A DNA stretch of 52,513 nt from UBA8516 sp964434855 (GCA_964434855.1 CAYSWR010000006.1:1-52513); one strand, 5' to 3'; shown: positions 42,123 through 50,377, counted from the first letter of the stretch. Numbers and translations: made by a program. Notes: generated by a model from the letters alone, not told the origin.

Positions 42123-42494
42123 TTACTTTTTAATTAACTCTAAAATCTTAAAGGGGATCTTATTTAGATCAATTTGTCTTTCCGTAGTTACAAAAAGCAC
42201 ATTTGGATCCATTGGAAAGCTCATGAGAATTATCTTGCCTCGATAGGAAAGTGAAAATTCAACTGGACCAAACTCCGCATCAAATTCATGACGCATTCTC
42301 ACTCTTAGTGAAAGCTCCATGAACAACATCTCATCTTTTTTGGAATCTTCAAGAGATGTGAAGCCTTTTCTCATTCCGCCTGCCACAAGTTTTCCTTTGT
42401 TGTTTATTGCTCTGACAGACCGTATCTTATCGTCTAATTCGAAAACTTTTTCACATAATGTATCAAAATCAAAATTATTCAGATTATCTTGCAC
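42123..42494 (-). CDS. DUF6659-like small protein
   Basis: 123 residues. The diagnostic segments are KIRSVRAINNKGKLVAGGMR, DEMLFMELSLRVRMRHEFD, FGPVEFSLSYRGKIILMSFP and NVLFVTTERQID. It is the closest relative of the protein at 11255-11638 in this window. No catalytic motif. It neighbours PII, phasin-like and flavoprotein genes, which suggests a link to metabolic regulation. Confidence 0.75.
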   Translation of the reverse strand: MQDNLNNFDFDTLCEKVFELDDKIRSVRAINNKGKLVAGGMRKGFTSLEDSKKDEMLFMELSLRVRMRHEFDAEFGPVEFSLSYRGKIILMSFPMDPNVLFVTTERQIDLNKIPFKILELIKK

Positions 42495-42581
42495 TATATT
42501 GATGAATATTGTTCTACCAGATTAACTTGTAGATCAAACTAAGTTCAAAAGGCTTATCATCTAAGAGTGGCATGATATGTC

Positions 42582-42983
42582 ATGTCAAAGAAAAAACCTG
42601 AAGGCTGGGAAACACTCTGGCAAGAATATCTTGAATCACTTAACAAATGGAAACACGTCTATGAAATGTGGACAAAAGCTGGAAATGAAGCCATGGTAAA
42701 GTACGGCGAGATTTGGCAAAAAACACTTGGAGCAAATCCTGAATTGTTAAAAAAAATCACTGAAACTTGGCAAGAAGCTTGGAAGCAAGCAGGTGTTGAA
42801 CCAATCAAACAGCTTGGCGCAATGTGGGAAACCATGGTAAAGATGTCAGGAATGGAATCAATGGTAAAATTCAACGAAGACTGGATGAAAATGTGGCAAA
42901 GCTCTGGCATGGAACCATTCAAGGCATATTCAGAAACGCTAAAAAAATATACAGAAACTTGGGAAAGTATGTGGAAAAAATAA
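42582..42983 (+). CDS. Phasin-like / PhaE-like helical protein, Trp-rich
   Basis: 133 residues, almost wholly helical, with regularly spaced tryptophans (WETLWQEYLESLNKWKHVYE, WQEAWKQAG, AMWETMVKMSG, MEPFKAY). This amphipathic pattern is that of phasins and the PhaE subunit of class III polyhydroxyalkanoate synthases. Phasins coat PHA granules; PhaE partners PhaC. No phaC gene is in the window. A second helical protein of this type is at 44115-44531. Thaumarchaea are known to encode PhaC/PhaE. Confidence 0.6.
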   Translation: MSKKKPEGWETLWQEYLESLNKWKHVYEMWTKAGNEAMVKYGEIWQKTLGANPELLKKITETWQEAWKQAGVEPIKQLGAMWETMVKMSGMESMVKFNEDWMKMWQSSGMEPFKAYSETLKKYTETWESMWKK

Positions 42984-43043
42984 TCTCATCATCAAACCTC
43001 AAAAGAAAGAGTGACTTAAGTAATCTAATACCATAAGAAAAAC

Positions 43044-43451
43044 ATGCAGATTAATAGAGAAATTGATGAATCTGTGATATCGCTATTAACTGGGAAGAAC
43101 TTTGCTTTTGTAGCTACTTTGATGAAAGATGGCTCACCACAGATTACTCCAACATGGATTGATTTTGATGGGAAGACAATTCTGATAAATACTGCCGAAG
43201 GAAGGATAAAACAAAAAAATTTATCAAGAGATCCACGTGTTGCCATTTCAATAGTTGATCATAACAACCCCTACAACATGGTGACCATGAGAGGAAAGGT
43301 AATGGAACAAACACCAGAAGGTGCAGATGAACACATTGACAAGCTAACAAAAAGATATCTGGGTTTTGACAAATATCCGTATCGTTCACCAACTGAAAAG
43401 AGAATCATTATCAAAATTGCGCCAGAAAATGTGTTTCACATGCAACCCTGA
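43044..43451 (+). CDS. PPOX-class (pyridoxamine oxidase-like) flavin/F420 oxidoreductase
   Basis: 135 residues, one split-barrel domain. GKNFAFVATLMKDGSPQITP, TILINTAEGRIKQKNLSRDP and RVAISIVDHNNPYNMVTMRG are the typical strands of F420- or FMN-binding PPOX proteins, with VDFDG-type turns. These reduce or oxidise small molecules as cytosolic dimers using F420 or a flavin. Thaumarchaea make F420, so an F420-dependent reductase is the most likely type. ATG 43044. Confidence 0.88.
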   Translation: MQINREIDESVISLLTGKNFAFVATLMKDGSPQITPTWIDFDGKTILINTAEGRIKQKNLSRDPRVAISIVDHNNPYNMVTMRGKVMEQTPEGADEHIDKLTKRYLGFDKYPYRSPTEKRIIIKIAPENVFHMQP

Positions 43452-43595
43452 ATTTTAGATAGAAAATGGAAAAACAAAAAAAGTATTTCCAGATTGGGAT
43501 AATCCCTACAAGACAACTAACGTAAGAACTGTCTATTCAAGGAACACTTGACACATGCCAAAGGCATTATTTGCTGAATGAAAAAGTAACTGAAC

Positions 43596-43964
43596 CTATA
43601 ATCTCATATTCATTTTTTGAATTTCTCTAATTATGATATCATGATCAGCCTCAGGCTCGGTAGACAAAATTAGCAGACCATCATCCAAAAAGACTGTAAT
43701 CAACTTGACTTTATCTTTTGACGTTATCATCCAATTGGTATTTCCAAGTGCCCCATCAAACATTCTTTCCATGTTTGCTTTTACTGAGATCTGATAATGT
43801 GTGAGATTGGCAAGTTCGTCATTAAGTAGGGGTTTTGAATCATTGCGCCTTACAAATGACAATAATTTCCTATCCTTTATTCGTCCTACAAATCGTATAT
43901 TTTCATCCAGTTCTAGAACTTTGGAACATGTTGTTTTTACTGAATTTATGATATCCTGACTCAA
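43596..43964 (-). CDS. DUF6659-like small protein, divergent member
   Basis: 122 residues. NIRFVGRIKDRKLLSFVRRN, HYQISVKANMERMFDGALGN, KDKVKLITVFLDDGLLILST and EPEADHDIIIREI follow the family outline and link the 42123 and 41742 proteins. A shared fold and probably shared type of function; none known. Located between the PPOX and phasin-like genes. Confidence 0.7.
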   Translation of the reverse strand: MSQDIINSVKTTCSKVLELDENIRFVGRIKDRKLLSFVRRNDSKPLLNDELANLTHYQISVKANMERMFDGALGNTNWMITSKDKVKLITVFLDDGLLILSTEPEADHDIIIREIQKMNMRL

Positions 43965-44114
43965 TTATATCACTGAATCTGTACTCAAACCAATTTTTGT
44001 TTAATTAAAGTGTTTTCTAATGTTAAAATAGATCGCATTAGCTGAAAATCCAAGTTTTTTCATAATATATGCTGACATGAATTGTATTAAAATAAATAAA
44101 AAAAGGAGAAAATC

Positions 44115-44531
44115 TTAGTTTTTAGTCCAAGTGGACAGCCATGAGTTAAAGATATTGTGGTTTAACTCAGTAAATGCAGTTGCATTCTCGTTTATTGTCC
44201 TAAGATTTTGTTTTGTTGCATCAAGTGCAGTCTGTACAATTTTGTTTTGTACATCAAATGCTTTGATGATTTCATCTGTTGAATCCTGTACGACTTTAGT
44301 GATTGGCTCTGTTGTGTTTGTGTTTATACCCATCTTGTTGGCATATTGCTGTTGGATGGCCAATGCAGAGTTGACAAAATTCGTCCATGTTCCAAAGTAT
44401 TCTTGCTGTAGGTTAGAAAATGATTGAAGATATTGCGGAGTTACTTTTTCCACATGACCTTTGATCTTTTCAAAGCTACCCCTGCAGACATCAAAAATGT
44501 CCTTAGAATTTGGGCTTGTTGGTTTGCTCAT
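44115..44531 (-). CDS. Phasin-like helical protein
   Basis: 138 residues, helical with few Gly/Pro, containing EKVTPQYLQSFSNLQQEYFG, AIQQQYANKMG and NKIVQTALDATKQNLRTINE, the pattern of phasins (phasin_2 type). A Trp near the C terminus (FNSWLSTWTKN). Together with the Trp-rich protein at 42582 it suggests polyester granules are managed from this cluster, although the synthase is not here. ATG 44531. Confidence 0.65.
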   Translation of the reverse strand: MSKPTSPNSKDIFDVCRGSFEKIKGHVEKVTPQYLQSFSNLQQEYFGTWTNFVNSALAIQQQYANKMGINTNTTEPITKVVQDSTDEIIKAFDVQNKIVQTALDATKQNLRTINENATAFTELNHNIFNSWLSTWTKN

Positions 44532-44631
44532 GGATTCCTTTTACTGGTCTGGTTATATATAGCTATTGGTAATAGTTACCAGCCATTGGTTTCTAATGTC
44601 AAAACTTATATCTGCAAGATACACAGATAAA

Positions 44632-45999
44632 ATGTTGAAAATTCAAACTATCAATCCTGCAACCGAACAAATCATTGGTGAATACGAAGCAATTTCAGAA
44701 CAGCAAGTAAACGAAGAAGTAAACCATTCTAGGATGATCTATGAAAAGATCTGGAAAAAAATTGACATTTCAGAGCGTGCTAAACTTTTACGAAATCTAT
44801 CAAGTATGCTTTTACAAAGAAAGATGGAATATGCTACTATAATTACAAACGAGATGGGAAAACCAATTTCAGAATCACTCAAAGAAGTAGAAAAATGCAG
44901 TTGGGTTTGTAATTATTATGCAGATAACGGTAAAAAATTCCTAGAACGTGAAAGAATACAAACTGATGCTAAAGACAGCTATGTACAATTTGATCCTCTA
45001 GGTGTTATAGGATGCATAATGCCATGGAACTTTCCATTTTGGCAAGTCCTTAGATTTTGTATCCCTGCTTTGCTTGCAGGAAATACTGTAGTGCTAAAAC
45101 ATTCTAGTGTTTGTATTGAAGCTGGAAATGCAATTCAACAAGCATTAGAAGACATTGGGTTTCCAAAAGGTGTGTTCAGACATATCACAGGAAATTATCT
45201 TGCAGGAGAAGCATTAGCAAAAGCAAATGTAGATGCTGTATCCATTACTGGTAGTACAAAAGCTGGAATTAGAGTGGCAGAACTTGCAAGCAAAAACTTG
45301 CACAAATTTATTTTAGAACTGGGCGGAAGTGATCCGTTTATTGTATTAAAAGATGCAGATATTGATATGGCAGCTAAAGTAGGAGTATCATCGAGATTTC
45401 TTAATAATGGTCAGAGCTGTATTGCTGCAAAAAGATTCATTGTTGAACAAAGCGTTGTTGAAGAGTTTACAAAAAAATACATAGAAAATGTACAAGCGCA
45501 AGTAATAGGAGACCCACTAGACTTAAAAACTACAATAGGTCCTCTTGTGCGAGACGATTCACGCAACGTAATTATAAATCAAATAGGAAAGTCCGTCCTT
45601 AAAGGCGCTCATGTTTTGATAGGTGGAGATGTGCCAAAAAGAACAGGATTCTACTTTAACCCGACAGTGTTGTCCAACGTAAAACCAGACATGGCTATTT
45701 CAAGAGAGGAGGTATTTGGTCCAGTTGCACCAATACTATCCGCAAAAGATCATGTTGAAGCTATAAGATTTGCAAATGATACCGAGTTTGGTCTTGGTGC
45801 TAGTATATGGTCAGAAAGTTTTGCAAGAGAAAATAACCTTGCAAAAGACATCGAGGCTGGAATGGTATTTGTAAATTCGATGGTAATATCAGATCCAAGA
45901 ATGCCTTTTGGTGGAATCAAAAACTCTGGAATTGGAAGAGAGTTATCAAATTATGGTCTAAAAGAATTTGTTAACATAAAATCAGTAATTATAAACTAA
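44632..45999 (+). CDS. Aldehyde dehydrogenase, succinate-semialdehyde-dehydrogenase type
   Basis: 455 residues from ATG 44632 (LKIQTINPATEQIIGEYEA); the longer frame from 44566 adds a stretch unlike the family. The catalytic Glu is in ELGGSDPFIVL (about 229), the nucleophile Cys263 in NNGQSCIAAKRF, and the NAD(P) region in TGSTKAGI. VFGPVAPI, FGLGASIW and RMPFGGIKNSGIGRELSNYG resemble SSADH/GabD. It would oxidise succinic semialdehyde (or similar) to the acid, or run with the 3-hydroxypropionate/4-hydroxybutyrate intermediates of this phylum. Substrate is inferred. Confidence 0.88.
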   Translation: MLKIQTINPATEQIIGEYEAISEQQVNEEVNHSRMIYEKIWKKIDISERAKLLRNLSSMLLQRKMEYATIITNEMGKPISESLKEVEKCSWVCNYYADNGKKFLERERIQTDAKDSYVQFDPLGVIGCIMPWNFPFWQVLRFCIPALLAGNTVVLKHSSVCIEAGNAIQQALEDIGFPKGVFRHITGNYLAGEALAKANVDAVSITGSTKAGIRVAELASKNLHKFILELGGSDPFIVLKDADIDMAAKVGVSSRFLNNGQSCIAAKRFIVEQSVVEEFTKKYIENVQAQVIGDPLDLKTTIGPLVRDDSRNVIINQIGKSVLKGAHVLIGGDVPKRTGFYFNPTVLSNVKPDMAISREEVFGPVAPILSAKDHVEAIRFANDTEFGLGASIWSESFARENNLAKDIEAGMVFVNSMVISDPRMPFGGIKNSGIGRELSNYGLKEFVNIKSVIIN

Positions 46000-46031
46000 A
46001 CAATATAAAATTAAAAAATTGGTACAAGACG

Positions 46032-46376
46032 TTAAAGTGCCATAGGACCTTTTTGCTTACTGCCTATGTCTATCACATCATCTATTGTTGAAACAAAGAT
46101 CTTACCGTCTCCCTTAGAACCCGTTCCAGCAGCATTAACTATTGCATCTATGACTGCATCAGCTTTAGACTCATCAATTACGGTGACAATCGAGTCTACC
46201 TCATTGTATTCAGCAACATGCCTTCTTGTTCCGCGTGAACTCTCAACCATTGGCCTTTCTCCCTTGCCTTGACCCCTTCCAGAAAATATCGTCAGACCTT
46301 TTGCACCAGCTTTTTTTATTGCATCAACAACTAAACTTGTCTTGTCAATCTGCACAAATGCTTCAATTCTTTTCAT
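46032..46376 (-). CDS. PII-like nitrogen regulatory protein, copy 2
   Basis: 114 residues, ATG 46376. KRIEAFVQIDKTSLVVDAIK begins the fold, B-loop TGSKGDGKIFV is intact, and the T-loop GRGQGKGERPMVESSRGTRR is like that of copy 1, without the classical AmtB-contact Arg/Tyr motif. The end IDVIDIGSKQKGPMAL is also shared. The two copies are far enough apart in sequence to have different partners. Convergent with the aldehyde dehydrogenase. Confidence 0.92.
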   Translation of the reverse strand: MKRIEAFVQIDKTSLVVDAIKKAGAKGLTIFSGRGQGKGERPMVESSRGTRRHVAEYNEVDSIVTVIDESKADAVIDAIVNAAGTGSKGDGKIFVSTIDDVIDIGSKQKGPMAL

Positions 46377-46499
46377 TACATCTTGGAATTTTAATTAAGA
46401 TATAAGTAAAACGGTAAATTATCATCATCGGTAATGATTTTGTGAGTTCGCGGACAAAATATTATAATTACTTAAAAGGTTGAATTATAATGTATAATC

Positions 46500-46751
46500 A
46501 TGAGTGATTCTGAGCATGATTCTCAAATTGAAAAAATTGCATTACTAATTGTTAATGATAAAACTTCACTTGATGAGCAAAGTCCAACGAAACTACAAAG
46601 ATATTATGATTTTGTAAAAACCAACTTTAAGATTACAGGCGAGTCAGCAGAACTACTAATAAATGAAGCTTTTTTGTATTTGAAATTACAAAATACTGAT
46701 TCCATTGATCTTTTGCAAAACGGTGATAAATTTGGTGCCGGATTTAGTTAA
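46500..46751 (+). CDS. Small helical protein of unknown function
   Basis: 83 residues, ATG 46500 about 25 bases after ATTACTTAAAAG, so leaderless. Acidic N terminus (MSDSEHDSQIEKIALLIVND), then helix TKLQRYYDFVKTNFKITGES, and a polar C terminus ending KFGAGFS. No cysteine or membrane segment. No family recognised. Confidence 0.55.
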   Translation: MSDSEHDSQIEKIALLIVNDKTSLDEQSPTKLQRYYDFVKTNFKITGESAELLINEAFLYLKLQNTDSIDLLQNGDKFGAGFS

Positions 46752-46791
46752 AAACTGAAACTAGATTAAATCTTAATTGTTATTTATATCG

Positions 46792-47751
46792 ATGAAATCT
46801 TTAGCACTTCTGATTGGATTTCTTCTAGTAATGACGGGAGTTCATAACGCTCAGAGCGAAACTATTCTGATATCGCCATGGATAAAAGACACAGCTAGAT
46901 TGTGGTCAGAACAAAAAATTGACGATACTAGATTTGTTCAATCAATTCAATATTTGATCAAGAGTAAAGTAATACAAATTCCATTGGCAGAATCTTCAGA
47001 ACATGTGTATTTCTTACCAAAATATGGTCAGACATCGTTTGTTACAATATCTGGAATAACAGGTGACTTGAAAAAAACCAATAATGTCTTTTTAATAATA
47101 ATCAGACCAGATGGAAAACCTATCGAGTCAAAAGCTGCCGTTCTTGAGAGTGGCGTCTATAGAACTACGTTAATTTTAGATCATGATTTTCCAAGAGGTG
47201 TATACAAAGTTACTGGAACATACAACGGTGTTGCAATTCCAATATCGTATTTTTATGTAAAAGAAAGCACTTTGACAAAAATTCCTTTCTGGATTAAAAA
47301 CAACGCAAAGTGGTGGGCTGATGACAAAATATCTGATACTGATTTTGTGTTAGGACTACAATACTTGATTAGCAAAAAAATACTTCAAATTGAATACGAT
47401 TCAGAAACAGCAGATTCACAAAGACTCTATGTCGATGTTGAAGGAAAATCCCAAGTTAGACGTGGCACGACGCAAGATGTAATAATTACTGTTACTGATG
47501 GGCAAGAACTAATCCGTGACGTTATTGTATTAGTGCAAGTAGAAGATTACGGGGAAAATATTCTCGAAGACTTCAAAGGAAACACAGATTCAAATGGTAA
47601 TTACGTCTTTTCATGGGAGATTGACAAAAACGCAGAAGCAGAAACTCTATTGGTCTTTGTAGATGTAACAGATGGATTTTCTTCGGCAAGTTCAGTGTTT
47701 TCATTTGAAGTTACATGTCATTGTGGGGAACAAGACTGCGAATGTAGATGA
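46792..47751 (+). CDS. Secreted protein with two Trp modules and beta domains
   Basis: 319 residues from ATG 46792, which begins a good signal peptide (MKSLALLIGFLLVMTGVHNA); an in-frame start at 46777 only adds five residues. Trp module 1 (ISPWIKDTARLWSEQKIDDT, about 27-60) and module 2 (IPFWIKNNAKWWADDKISDT, about 163-195) are separated by a beta domain rather than adjacent. A C-terminal beta domain (about 205-305) resembles that of 27794. The end, CHCGEQDCEC, has four cysteines in ten residues, suited to metal or disulfide binding. Confidence 0.75.
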   Translation: MKSLALLIGFLLVMTGVHNAQSETILISPWIKDTARLWSEQKIDDTRFVQSIQYLIKSKVIQIPLAESSEHVYFLPKYGQTSFVTISGITGDLKKTNNVFLIIIRPDGKPIESKAAVLESGVYRTTLILDHDFPRGVYKVTGTYNGVAIPISYFYVKESTLTKIPFWIKNNAKWWADDKISDTDFVLGLQYLISKKILQIEYDSETADSQRLYVDVEGKSQVRRGTTQDVIITVTDGQELIRDVIVLVQVEDYGENILEDFKGNTDSNGNYVFSWEIDKNAEAETLLVFVDVTDGFSSASSVFSFEVTCHCGEQDCECR

Positions 47752-47825
47752 ATTAGGCTCTTAATTTCCTACAAATCAAGGCATATGGTTTATACTTGAT
47801 AGAATATAAAAAACATTGATTAGAA

Positions 47826-48302
47826 TTGCAAAGTCAAGCACTAAGACTTGTTTTTTCAAATAAACTGTATATCTTTCTGTCCGTTGCAATATTTGTGGGA
47901 TTATTAGTAATACTTTCTATTATTTCTGAATATGTCTTCCTTCAACCAATTGCCACTTTTTATGTTCCAAATGAAGACATTGTAGGTTTTGTACTGGTTG
48001 TAATAGTCTCTGCATTGTCTGGGATAGTAGTTAGCATGAGCATTTTCAGAGTTAAAATATTACATGCAAAACAGCTAAAGAGTAGCTTTGCAGGACCAAT
48101 AATTGGTGCAAGTGCAGGTGTATGCAGCTGTGGCCCTACTGGTTTTGCAATCATTTCCACATTTGGCACAATTGGAAGTACAGCAACTGCATTTTTGAAC
48201 AATTATGAAATTCCGCTCAGATTAGTTGGCATTGGAATTTTGGCATACACATATTTTGTCACATCAAAAGGAATAACTGCACAGTGTAAAATTCAAAAAT
48301 AG
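47826..48302 (+). CDS. Four-helix membrane protein with a CSCG motif
   Basis: 158 residues, TTG start. Hydrophobic segments at about 14-35, 50-72, 88-110 and 125-143. Between helices 2 and 4 is AGPIIGASAGVCSCGPTGFA, with two cysteines and several glycines, and a final Cys in ITAQCKIQK. The small-residue motif could bind a metal or quinone-like cofactor, but no family is certain. No signal peptide. Function unknown. Confidence 0.65.
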   Translation: MQSQALRLVFSNKLYIFLSVAIFVGLLVILSIISEYVFLQPIATFYVPNEDIVGFVLVVIVSALSGIVVSMSIFRVKILHAKQLKSSFAGPIIGASAGVCSCGPTGFAIISTFGTIGSTATAFLNNYEIPLRLVGIGILAYTYFVTSKGITAQCKIQK

Positions 48303-48431
48303 TTCTAATGATCATATGCATTTTTGATTAAATATTTTAACTATACGCAGAAATACTACTGAGAAATCAAAAAGAAATCAAAAGACAAAAACCATGAAGA
48401 AGATGAAGATTAATCTTTTTTATACTATTTT

Positions 48432-49214
48432 CTAGAGTATTTTCCAATCAGAGTTGTTTGTTCTACAATTTTTGCCAGTCATTTCTCTTTCAAGATCTTT
48501 TTTTGTTGACCCATCTTCTAAATCAAGCATAAAGTTTAACGCATAAAGTTTGAAAAAGTATCTGTGAACTCCTGACGGAGGACATGGACCGCCATAACCA
48601 ATGTCTCCAAAGCTTGTCCTTCCTTGTGGAAATTGTATCTCTTCGCCTTTTAGAAATTCTGTTTTATCTGGCGGTATGTTCCAGATAACCCAATGAGTAA
48701 ATGTTCCTCCCGGTGCATCTGGATCATCCATGACAAGTGCCAAACTTTTTGCTTTGCTTGGTACTCCTGAAATTGAAAGTGGTGGTGAGATGTCTTGTAC
48801 ATCGCAAGTGTATTCAGCTGGAATCATTGTGTTATTTTCAAAAGCAGCGCTTGATAGTTTCATTGCAACATCAACGCGTAATTTGATCACACTTGATTTA
48901 ATAAGATGTTGTATGCCTGAGACAAAATCCATATCAGATATTTTGCCATCTGCCCACCATCCGGCGTTATTTTTAACCCATGATGGGATTTTCTCAGATG
49001 ATTCTGAGTCTTGCGTCGTTGCTGGAATTTTCATTATTCCTTGATTAATAAGATATTGTATTCCCTGAGAGAAATCAGAATCTTCAATCTTGTTTTCTGA
49101 CCACCATTTGGCATTGTTTCTAATCCAATTTGGAATTGTTGTTTCTTGCGCTGATACTGAATTAGGAATAGTGCCTAGTATAATCAACAAAACTACTGCA
49201 AGACGTGCTTGCAT
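48432..49214 (-). CDS. Secreted PEBP (YbhB/YbcL) family protein with two N-terminal Trp modules
   Basis: 260 residues, ATG 49214, signal peptide to about 23. Trp modules IPNWIRNNAKWWSENKIEDS and IPSWVKNNAGWWADGKISDM (about 26-100) precede a PEBP domain (about 112-258) with LALVMDDPDAPGGTFTHWVI and YGGPCPPSGVHRYFFKLYAL, the family's ligand-pocket motifs. PEBP proteins bind phosphates or small ligands; bacterial ones are of unknown role. The usual C-terminal ALLDHVLAKG-like end is replaced by DLEREMTGKNCRTN. Probably held at the surface by the Trp modules. Confidence 0.88.
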   Translation of the reverse strand: MQARLAVVLLIILGTIPNSVSAQETTIPNWIRNNAKWWSENKIEDSDFSQGIQYLINQGIMKIPATTQDSESSEKIPSWVKNNAGWWADGKISDMDFVSGIQHLIKSSVIKLRVDVAMKLSSAAFENNTMIPAEYTCDVQDISPPLSISGVPSKAKSLALVMDDPDAPGGTFTHWVIWNIPPDKTEFLKGEEIQFPQGRTSFGDIGYGGPCPPSGVHRYFFKLYALNFMLDLEDGSTKKDLEREMTGKNCRTNNSDWKIL

Positions 49215-49287
49215 GATTTGATTATGTGATGGTACAAAATAAAGATCACTGAATAATTTAAAATTAAGAGTATTTTAGATAAAACAT

Positions 49288-49698
49288 ATGCGCTATTCCA
49301 AAATAATTATTGCAGCAATAATCGCTGTAGGAGTTGGCGTTATCTTGATCTACACTCAACGACCATTTGATACAAACTATGATTATATCAGCAATCCGAA
49401 AAGCGAGGCCAGTGTTATGATTCTAAAAGGTGCTTCAAGTGCTGATTGCGAAAAATGTTATCTACCTTCTGTCATCAAAGTTGTTTTGGGCATAAACAAT
49501 ACGGTCATATGGAAAAATCTTGATTATGCTCCAAGTAGTGTAGTTAGCGATAAGAGGTTTTTTGATTCTGGTCCTATTTTACCAAACCAGACATGGAGTT
49601 TTGTCTTTCAAAAAGTGGGTTCATTTCCATATCATAGTGAACCACATCCATGGATGAAAGGCGAGGTAATAGTAACGAAAATGGAATATGCTCAATGA
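49288..49698 (+). CDS. Membrane-anchored cupredoxin-like protein lacking two copper ligands
   Basis: 136 residues with an N-terminal anchor helix (about 5-23) and a plastocyanin-like fold (about 40-133): TVIWKNLDYAPSSVVSD, FDSGPILPNQTWSFVFQKVG and FPYHSEPHPWMKGEVIV. In blue-copper relatives the first strand carries His (usually HTV) where this has Ser (APSSV), and the Cys ligand in Y-x-C is Ser here (YHSEPHPWM). Only the His-x2-Met part is kept. A pair CEKC sits at about 56-59. So type-1 copper binding is unlikely as it stands. Coupled to the next gene by overlap. Confidence 0.8.
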   Translation: MRYSKIIIAAIIAVGVGVILIYTQRPFDTNYDYISNPKSEASVMILKGASSADCEKCYLPSVIKVVLGINNTVIWKNLDYAPSSVVSDKRFFDSGPILPNQTWSFVFQKVGSFPYHSEPHPWMKGEVIVTKMEYAQ

Positions 49699-49796
49699 CT
49701 AAAACATGGTTACCAAAACACTGGAGAACTATCGCATTAATTGTGGGGTTTTGGATTGGATTGTACTTGTTTTTTGCTGGACTTCCATTATTCTAA
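49695..49796 (+). CDS. Single-helix membrane microprotein coupled to the cupredoxin
   Basis: 33 residues, ATG overlapping the cupredoxin stop (ATGA at 49695-49698). MTKTWLPKHWRTIALIVGFW and the remaining LYLFFAGLPLF make one membrane helix with a basic N terminus. The overlap implies translational coupling and probable complex formation with the cupredoxin-like protein. Comparable small subunits occur in respiratory complexes, but nothing specific is recognised. Confidence 0.6.
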   Translation: MTKTWLPKHWRTIALIVGFWIGLYLFFAGLPLF

Positions 49797-49808
49797 ATCA
49801 TATTTGTT

Positions 49809-50315
49809 TTATGGAGTTGGTTTGCTGTGGCTGGAAAAGAACTCTTGACAGATGTTCTCATCATAGATTTGTTTTAACTTTAAATTTGCTTGAGGATCTG
49901 TAATTAACATAGCAGTTGGTTTGAGATCAGGGTTTATCGATGACTCTTTCATCAGTACCGGAATCAGGACTTGGTTGAATTCGTCAGGAACATTTTGAGC
50001 AAACACTTTTCTTTTTTCTGGATCTGCCAGTATTTCTTTCCATTCTTTAAATTCATCAGGATACTCCTCAAGAAGGGATGTTGTGTTAAATCTAGGTATT
50101 GCTTCCCCATTTGGATACCTTGATGTAGTAATTGCAAAAAGCATCTCACATTGTGTGTTGATTTTGTATATCTGGCTAGCTGGTGGCTCTGAAATGTCTA
50201 TACTCTCAATGATTTTTTGGCTTGACATATCAGATGATTCATTTTTTATGAGAGACGAATTTGCTACCACTACTATAACAATTATCGCTGCTGCAACCCC
50301 GACAATTATCGGCAA
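49809..50315 (-). CDS. Membrane-anchored extracytoplasmic protein of unknown function
   Basis: 168 residues from TTG 50315; one anchor helix (about 2-20) at the N terminus. The frame is open further upstream (FLIIPKKYLPIIV) without ATG. The exported part has INTQCEMLFAITTSRYPNGE and DENICQEFFSSHSKPTP with two cysteines probably bridged. Similar small proteins occur singly in this phylum; no enzymatic motif. Convergent with the cupredoxin-coupled microprotein. Confidence 0.6.
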   Translation of the reverse strand: MPIIVGVAAAIIVIVVVANSSLIKNESSDMSSQKIIESIDISEPPASQIYKINTQCEMLFAITTSRYPNGEAIPRFNTTSLLEEYPDEFKEWKEILADPEKRKVFAQNVPDEFNQVLIPVLMKESSINPDLKPTAMLITDPQANLKLKQIYDENICQEFFSSHSKPTP

Positions 50316-50377
50316 GTATTTTTTTGGTATTATTAAGAACGCCTCATTTTCTTCATTTGTCCTTGTAAAAAATGTTA

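Noticed and set aside
44566..44631. Longer N terminus for the aldehyde dehydrogenase
   Set aside because: The extra 22 residues do not resemble the family, and ATG 44632 begins the expected sequence.
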